Assembly (NCBI GenBank): GCA_045537285.1 | Contig: JAZSPC010000044.1 | Location: 1-28,651, forward strand | Origin: HGM13634 sp045537285 | GTDB taxonomy: Bacteria > Bacillota > Clostridia > TANB77 > CAG-508 | Length of the DNA: 28,651 nucleotides | Direction of reading: 5' to 3' | Part shown: positions 23,712 to 28,651 of the stretch, in pieces | How the letters are laid out: each line of letters opens with the position of its first letter | Position numbering within the stretch: position 1 is the first letter of the stretch | Translations under genes and position numbers: made by a program | The notes under the pieces: model-generated | Database searches by the model: none | The model's input: the letters and a program-made list of their open reading frames with translations, nothing else | What the model was told of the DNA's origin: nothing

Positions 23712-23740
23712 TTGACTTTTAGCACATTATAGTGTATAAT
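23712..23740 (+). promoter_or_regulatory. Strong sigma-A promoter of the orphan/virD4-like cluster
   Basis: TTGACT (23712-23717), a 17-base spacer and perfect TATAAT (23735-23740), 65 bases before the first start codon. The untranslated leader shows no obvious structure. Confidence 0.82.
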
Positions 23741-23805
23741 AAATTATGGTGTAAAAACAAATGAAGAATATATTGCATCATAAATGAAGAAAGAGGTGTA
23801 ATAAA

Positions 23806-24318
23806 ATGGCTACTTTAGAGGGTAAACATTTTAGTATAACAGACCCAAAAGATGTAAGTACAGTAATATATAAAGTAAATAAAACAGAAAAAGAATTTAA
23901 AGATTCTCCTAAGTATACAGTAGAAAGACTAGAAAAACTAGATGAAATAAGAGGAGAAAATACAAAGAGAACATTTTTTATTGAAGACCCATCTCCCGAA
24001 GGAGAGAGATTGGTTATTTTATCTTTTGCCAAAGAAAGAGTAGTAGTAAATACAGGAATACTTAGTGATGACAAGGTAAAAATAACTAAAAGTCCTGTAC
24101 CAATAAAATTTGACACATTATATTCAGAAGAAACAAAATATAGAGAATTTAATTATACTCCTAATTTGCAAAGGCCTATATCAATTATAGACCCTGAAAC
24201 TACTGAGGAAATTAAACCAGTATTATATTTTGATGAAATAACAAATGAAGTAAAAGGAAAGTGTAAGTTGAAACCATATAAATCTTATTTCGCATTCGAA
24301 ATAAGAGAAAATTCATAA
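23806..24318 (+). CDS. Unrecognised soluble protein, first gene of the virD4-like cluster
   Basis: 170 residues, not recognised. It has no signal peptide or membrane span. The sequence is charged and rich in beta-type segments (RTFFIEDPSPEGERLVILSF, ERVVVNTGILSDDKVKI, YFAFEIRE) with a recurring D-P-x turn (TDPKD, EDPSPEG, IDPETTE). AGAGGTG precedes the ATG. It lies 14 bases before a small gene and is probably co-transcribed with the VirD4-like ATPase, so the three may work together. No function can be assigned from sequence alone. Confidence 0.78.
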   Translation: MATLEGKHFSITDPKDVSTVIYKVNKTEKEFKDSPKYTVERLEKLDEIRGENTKRTFFIEDPSPEGERLVILSFAKERVVVNTGILSDDKVKITKSPVPIKFDTLYSEETKYREFNYTPNLQRPISIIDPETTEEIKPVLYFDEITNEVKGKCKLKPYKSYFAFEIRENS

Positions 24319-24332
24319 GGGAGGAATTACTG

Positions 24333-24530
24333 ATGAATAAAAATAATATAAATGGTGATTTAAAAATAGTAATGGGATCACCAGTGCCAACAGATAAAAG
24401 TTTAGACATACCACCAAAAACAGCAGGTCAAAAAGTTATAGAAGAAGGAGAAATAGTATTAAACTTAGAAAAAAATACTCCTGAATTAATAGCTAAGTTA
24501 AATAAAAGAAAAAATAATGTAGAAAGATAA
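24333..24530 (+). CDS. Unrecognised small protein (65 aa) upstream of the virD4-like gene
   Basis: 65 residues with GGGAGG 8 bases before the ATG. The N-terminal half is polar and Pro-rich (MGSPVPTDKSLDIPPKTAG), the second half is a charged helix (EGEIVLNLEKNTPELIAKLNKRK). No membrane span or signal. The gap to the next gene is 24 bases with its own AAAGGGTGA, so it sits in an operon with the VirD4-like ATPase. Not recognised. Confidence 0.72.
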   Translation: MNKNNINGDLKIVMGSPVPTDKSLDIPPKTAGQKVIEEGEIVLNLEKNTPELIAKLNKRKNNVER

Positions 24531-24554
24531 AACAAAAGAAAAGGGTGAAATCAT

Positions 24555-26586
24555 ATGAGAATTAGTGATACACTTAGAAAGAATAAAAAGAACTTTATAA
24601 TATATGCAATACTATGGCTAATAGCGGTCATAGTATTTGTTATGCCTTTTAGCGTGGGAACAGTAGAAGCAACAGTGGAAGGAAAATTCGATTTTGGTGA
24701 GTGCATGGATATATCTTTGGAATATATTCAATCGCCATTTTCTAGTTTTAGTAAAGTTTTTGGAGAAGCATATTTTTCAACTTTTACTGATATGCTTTGG
24801 AAATTTACAGTTGCTTGTATACTACTTGCAATAATAGGAACTATAAGAAATGCATCTAAGAGTGAATATGAAAACATAGAGCATGGTTCAAGTGATTGGA
24901 GCAAAAACGGAGAACAATATAAAATATTAAATAGAGCAACCGGAATATTACTTGCAGAAGATAATTATTTACCATTAGATAAAAGAGGAAATACAAACGT
25001 ATTAGTTGTTGGTCGGTTCAGGTTCTGGTAAATCTGCTTCATACTCAATACCAAATGCATATCAAATGTTGGGATCTTATGTATTCACAGATCCAAAGGG
25101 TGAACTTTATGATAAAACAGCCGGATTTTTAAAAAAGAATGGTTATGAAATAAAAGTATTAAATTTAGTTGAACCTAAATTTAGTGATGGGTATAACCCT
25201 TTAATGCATATAACAAGCGAAATAGATGTTGACATTATTGCAAATACAATAGTAAAAGGGCAACAGACAGATAGTGGAAAACAAGATCCTTATTGGGATG
25301 ACATGGCAGAAATGTTATTAAAAGCTTTAATATATTATTTAATAGCAACAAGACCAGAAGAAGAACAAAACTTAGCAAGTTGTGCAGAGCTAGTTAGAGC
25401 GGCAAATAATAATGGGGGAAATAACTTACTTACAGAATTAATTAATCAATTGCCATATGACCATCCAGCTAGAATGTATTATAAATCAATTGAAATAGCA
25501 CCAGAAAAAACATATGGTTCTATTTTATCATCACTACAATCAAAATTAGGTAAGTTCGATTCAAAAGAAATTGCAGAACTTACATCAACAGATACAATAA
25601 ATTTTGAAGAAATAGGAACAAAGAAAACAGCGGTATATGTTATATCATCAGATACGCATACAGCTTATGATTTCCTACTTACAATATTCTTTGCTCAGAT
25701 GATACAACAATTATATAACTTTGCAGATAAAAGTGGTGGTTCACTTCCAATAAGAACTTTCTTTATATTAGACGAGTTTGCAAATATTGGTAGGGTGCCA
25801 GACTTTGATAAAAAAATATCGACATCAAGAAGTAGAAAAATATCATTTAGTGTTATTTTACAAAACTTAGATCAATTAGAAGCTGTATATGAAAAATCAT
25901 ATGAGACAATAATTGGTAACTGCGATACTCACGTATTTTTAGGAAGTAACTCTCAAAAAACAGTAGAATATTTTTCAAAAGCATTAGGCGAGAAAACAAT
26001 TTCAAAAGAACAATTATCTAAAAATAGAGATAAGCACAATTTCTGGACGCAAGGATATAATGCATCCGAACAAATTATGGCAAGAGCATTAATGACACCA
26101 GATGAATTGAGAAGATTAGATAATGATATTTGTATTATATTTGAAAAGGGTGTTAAACCAATTAAGGCAAGAAAATATTATTGGTTTGAAAGATCAAAAG
26201 TAGTAAGAAACTTACAAAGATATAGACTTAACCATAATGAATTTCAAGGAATTGAAAGAGGGGAATGGAGAAAATATAATCCATATAACCCATATGTTCC
26301 AAAAGGTGAAAAACAAAAAGAAGAACAAAATTTGCAAATAGATTCGTTAGATGATTTATTTGAAACAGAAGAAACACCTAAAAAGGAATCAAAGAAGGTA
26401 AAAGAGCCTGTAAAAGTTGGAGCTAATATAAAAGAAGAGGCACCAATATTGCCACAAGAAGATTTTGATGTTATAGAAACACCAAAGGAAGACCCTAAAA
26501 AAACACAAGAAGAAATAGATTTACAAAAAGAATTAGAAGCAAAATTTGATGAGCTATTTGGACCAATAGATGATAACGAAGAATAA
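24555..26586 (+). CDS. VirD4/TraG-type coupling ATPase, encoded in two frames (+1 shift at a CGG codon)
   Basis: The zero frame gives 153 residues to VLVVG, then CGG (25014-25016) and a stop at 25029. Skipping the C joins GSGSGKSASYSIPN and gives 676 residues, normal for this family. N-terminal membrane helices lie near 13-31 and 83-97; HGSSDWSKNG (110-119) is a family motif; Walker A is GGSGSGKS (153-160, cut exactly by the shift); Walker B is TFFILDEFANIG (401-412); then RSRKISFSVILQNLDQ and a Glu/Lys/Pro-rich acidic tail (about 570-676). Such proteins are hexameric inner-membrane pumps that deliver DNA or proteins to a type IV secretion channel. No relaxase or channel genes are near. The second frame has no start of its own with a ribosome site. 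Confidence 0.88.
25011..25017 (+). other. Putative +1 recoding site in the virD4-like gene (GGT CGG T)
   Basis: Zero frame: GTT GGT CGG TTC AGG. Shifted frame: GTT GGT (C) GGT TCA GGT. The C at 25014 is the only extra base; dropping it completes the Walker A glycines. It has the same CGG-T core as the site in recO at 11056. No evident downstream pseudoknot. Confidence 0.62.
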
Positions 26587-26590
26587 AATA

Positions 26591-26640
26591 AAGTCAATAT
26601 ATTTAAGAATGAATGTTCGTAAATATATTGACTTATTTTT
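26591..26640 (+). terminator. Intrinsic terminator of the virD4-like cluster
   Basis: A perfect 15-bp stem (AAGTCAATATATTTA 26591-26605, TAAATATATTGACTT 26620-26634), 14-base loop, then ATTTTT. Confidence 0.88.
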
Positions 26641-26656
26641 CTGCCTATGATAAACT
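26628..26656 (+). promoter_or_regulatory. Promoter candidate for the nuclease operon, embedded in the terminator
   Basis: TTGACT (26628-26633), inside the 3' arm of the preceding terminator, a 17-base spacer and TAAACT (26651-26656, 4 of 6), 28 bases before the start codon. Confidence 0.5.
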
Positions 26657-26684
26657 AAAACATATTAAAAAGTAGGAGAAAATT

Positions 26685-27740
26685 ATGAAATTTGTACATA
26701 TAGCAGATATGCATTTTGATATGCCATTTACAGTTCTTTCTAAAAATGATTTAGCAGAAGAAAGAAGGCTAGATCAAAGAAAATCATTTAAAAAAATGAT
26801 AGATTATATAAAAGAAAATAGAATAGAATATTTATTTATATCAGGTGACTTATATGAAAATGAGTATGTTAGGAAAAGTACAATAGAATATATAAATAGC
26901 TGTTTTAAACAAATTCCAGAAACGAAAATATATATTACACCCGGAAATCATGACCCATATTTAATTAATTCGTATTATAATAAATATGAGTGGAATGAAA
27001 ATGTACATATATTTACTAAATTAGATAGGGTTTCAAATGGGAATATAAATATTTATGGATATGGTTTTACAGATTTTTATTCAAAAAAAGTCGAATTACC
27101 AAATAGTTTAGATGATTCGAAAATAAATATACTAGTAATGCATGCGGATTTAGATGGAAGTACAAAAGAATTTGGAGATTACAACTCTATTTTAGAATCA
27201 GAATTAAGAAGTATAAATTTCGATTATGTTGCATTAGGTCACATTCACAAAAATAATTATGAGGAAAATAAAAATATTATATATCCAGGTTCAATGATTG
27301 CAGGAGGATTTGATGAGCTTGGAAATCACGGAATGATGGTTGGTGAGATAGAAGAGCAAACTAAAAAATTGTCAATTCAACTTATTCCATTAGACGAAAA
27401 AGAATTTATAGAAACAGAATTAGATATCTCTAATCTGAATTCAAAAGAAGAATTAATAGAAAATATTAATAATATAAAAATAGATAATAACAAATACTAT
27501 AAAATCATATTAATAGGTATAAAAAAAATCGAAATAGATACAAATGAGATTTTAAGATATATTGAAAATAGGAATATTATAAAATTAAAAGATAAAACAA
27601 TAGTAGAATATGACTTAGAAAAAATATCAAAAGAACAATCTTTAAAAGGAATATTTGTAAAAGAATTGCTAGAACAAATCAATAATGAGAACCGTGAACA
27701 AATTCTAGAAAGCATTTATATAGGTTTAAATATAATGTAG
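26685..27740 (+). CDS. YhaO/SbcD-like metallophosphoesterase (DNA exonuclease subunit)
   Basis: 351 residues. Calcineurin-like motifs are all visible: ADMHFD (Asp8, His10), FISGDLYE, PGNHDP, VMHADLDG and ALGHIHK. The C-terminal ~120 residues are charged and probably contact the ATPase. The pair with a YhaN/SbcC-like AAA gene 9 bases downstream matches Mre11-Rad50-type nucleases that process DNA ends; the length and the IYPGSMIAGGFDELGNHG segment fit YhaO better than E. coli SbcD. TAGGAG precedes the ATG. Confidence 0.9.
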   Translation: MKFVHIADMHFDMPFTVLSKNDLAEERRLDQRKSFKKMIDYIKENRIEYLFISGDLYENEYVRKSTIEYINSCFKQIPETKIYITPGNHDPYLINSYYNKYEWNENVHIFTKLDRVSNGNINIYGYGFTDFYSKKVELPNSLDDSKINILVMHADLDGSTKEFGDYNSILESELRSINFDYVALGHIHKNNYEENKNIIYPGSMIAGGFDELGNHGMMVGEIEEQTKKLSIQLIPLDEKEFIETELDISNLNSKEELIENINNIKIDNNKYYKIILIGIKKIEIDTNEILRYIENRNIIKLKDKTIVEYDLEKISKEQSLKGIFVKELLEQINNENREQILESIYIGLNIM

Positions 27741-27749
27741 GAGAATAAA

Positions 27750-28651
27750 ATGCAAATAAAAAGTTTGAAAATAAATGGATTTGGAAAATTAAAAGACAAA
27801 GAAATAAATTTAAGTAATGGCATAAATGTTGTATATGGTAAAAATGAAGCGGGCAAATCAACACTTTTAAAATATATAACATCTATGTTTTATGGTTTAT
27901 CTAAAAATAAAAATGGTGGAACAATTCCAGAGGTTGAAAAATATGAACCTTGGAATAATGAAAAGTTTTCGGGAAAGCTCTCTTATGAATTAGATAACAA
28001 AAAAGGCTTTGAAGTATATAGAGATTTTAAAAAGAAAAGTCCTAAAATATTTAATGAGAATTTAGAAGATATAAGCAAAGAATTTAATATAGACAAAACA
28101 AAAGGAAATGAGTTTTTCTATGAACAAACAGGTTTAGAAGAAGAGATATTTACATCTTCAATAATAACAAAGCAAGCAGAAGTGAAACTAGATGAGAAAA
28201 CTCAAAATAACTTAATTCAAAAAATATCAAATATATTAGGTACGGGAGAAGATAGTACTTCATATACAACTATTATAAATAAATTAAAGAAAAAATTAAA
28301 TGATGAAGTAGGAACAGCAAATACAAAAGAAAGGCCAATAAATATTGTAGAAGATAGAATAGAAGAATTATTAGTTCAAAAGAATGAACTAGAAAAATAT
28401 CAAGCATATAAATTTGATATAGATGAAAAAATAAGTTATATAAGCGAAAATATTCAAGTATTAAATAAAGAATTAGATAATTTAAGAAAAGCTAATATTG
28501 AGAAAGAAAAACTAAAAGAAAAACATAATAGAATAGAAATAAATAAAGAAATGATTAACTCTTTTGAAGAGGAAATAGATAATTTAAATAATGAAAAGAA
28601 AAAATACAAAACAGATAAAACTAAGAAAATATCAAAGACGAACTTAATAAT
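27750..28651 (+). CDS. YhaN/SbcC-like AAA ATPase, N-terminal part (3' end outside window)
   Basis: The first 300 residues are present and the frame is open to the last base. It begins MQIKSLKINGFGKLKDKEIN, with Walker A VVYGKNEAGKSTLLKYI (about 28-44) and FYGLSKN after it, as in Rad50/RecN/SbcC-type ATPases. A putative Q-loop region (TSSIITKQAEV) near 143 is followed by a long coiled coil that starts at about residue 200 and continues past the window end. It starts 9 bases after the nuclease gene with GTAGGAG. It is the expected ATPase partner that opens DNA ends for the nuclease. The Walker B and signature motifs lie beyond the window. Confidence 0.9.
   Translation, partial: MQIKSLKINGFGKLKDKEINLSNGINVVYGKNEAGKSTLLKYITSMFYGLSKNKNGGTIPEVEKYEPWNNEKFSGKLSYELDNKKGFEVYRDFKKKSPKIFNENLEDISKEFNIDKTKGNEFFYEQTGLEEEIFTSSIITKQAEVKLDEKTQNNLIQKISNILGTGEDSTSYTTIINKLKKKLNDEVGTANTKERPINIVEDRIEELLVQKNELEKYQAYKFDIDEKISYISENIQVLNKELDNLRKANIEKEKLKEKHNRIEINKEMINSFEEEIDNLNNEKKKYKTDKTKKISKTNLI

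Noticed and set aside
11056..25016. CGG reassigned to another amino acid (Trp or Gln, as proposed for some bacteria)
   Set aside because: Reassignment would keep the frame. Both sites need a frame change, and no other in-frame CGG was seen to test for a substitution.

Overview
The window is about 28.6 kb of very AT-rich, gene-dense chromosome from an endospore-forming, Gram-positive anaerobe, most likely a member of the Clostridia (possibly an uncultured gut lineage; this is inference). The evidence is the set of spore genes (pdaA-like, yqfC, yqfD, ypeB, a short alpha/beta SASP), an agr quorum-sensing locus, the era-yqzL-recO and dnaX-ybaB-recR neighbourhoods, GGAGG ribosome sites and A/T-ending codons. 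I see no tRNA, rRNA, IS element or CRISPR array. No gene-free stretch exceeds about 190 bases.

Layout. 1-507: 3' part of an RluA-type pseudouridine synthase. 649-3546: an agr locus with agrB-agrD on + converging on agrA-agrC on -. 3735-9758: pdaA, yqfC, yqfD, an unrecognised lysine-rich protein with an AT-hook-like tail, ybeY, a DgkA fused to a degenerate PAP2 domain, and a DUF3048/YerB protein. 9871-12978: era, yqzL, recO (two frames) and a Fic-like protein with an altered motif. 13038-15762: SRP RNA, dnaX, ybaB, recR. 15765-17112 (-): a small protein and a UgtP/MGDG-synthase-type glycosyltransferase. 17263-20118: ypeB, SASP, an SLC13/ArsB-type transporter. 20237-23697: murF, ddl, a CbpA-type J protein. 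23806-26586: two orphan proteins and a solitary VirD4/TraG coupling ATPase (two frames). 26685-end: YhaO/SbcD-like nuclease and the start of its YhaN/SbcC-like ATPase partner.

Main result. Two otherwise intact genes, recO and the virD4-like gene, are each split by one extra base. In both, the break is an in-frame CGG codon followed by T. Skipping the C, so that GGT is read as glycine, restores a full-length protein with the family motif intact (TPGM/GKIS in RecO; the Walker A GGSGSGKS in VirD4). Reading every gene by hand (about 8,900 codons), I found no other in-frame CGG in the window, while CGA, CGT and one CGC are used. This suggests that CGG has no arginine tRNA in this organism and acts as a +1 recoding site (CGGT read as Gly) rather than that two genes are independently dead. 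Sequencing error is the main alternative.

Regulation visible in the sequence: eight sigma-A-type promoters, six with exactly 17-base spacers and good boxes (SRP RNA, glycosyltransferase, transporter, murF, dnaJ-like, orphan/virD4 cluster), several intrinsic terminators, a hairpin between agrB and agrD, a hairpin covering the start of the small minus-strand gene, and a perfect palindrome upstream of agrA.
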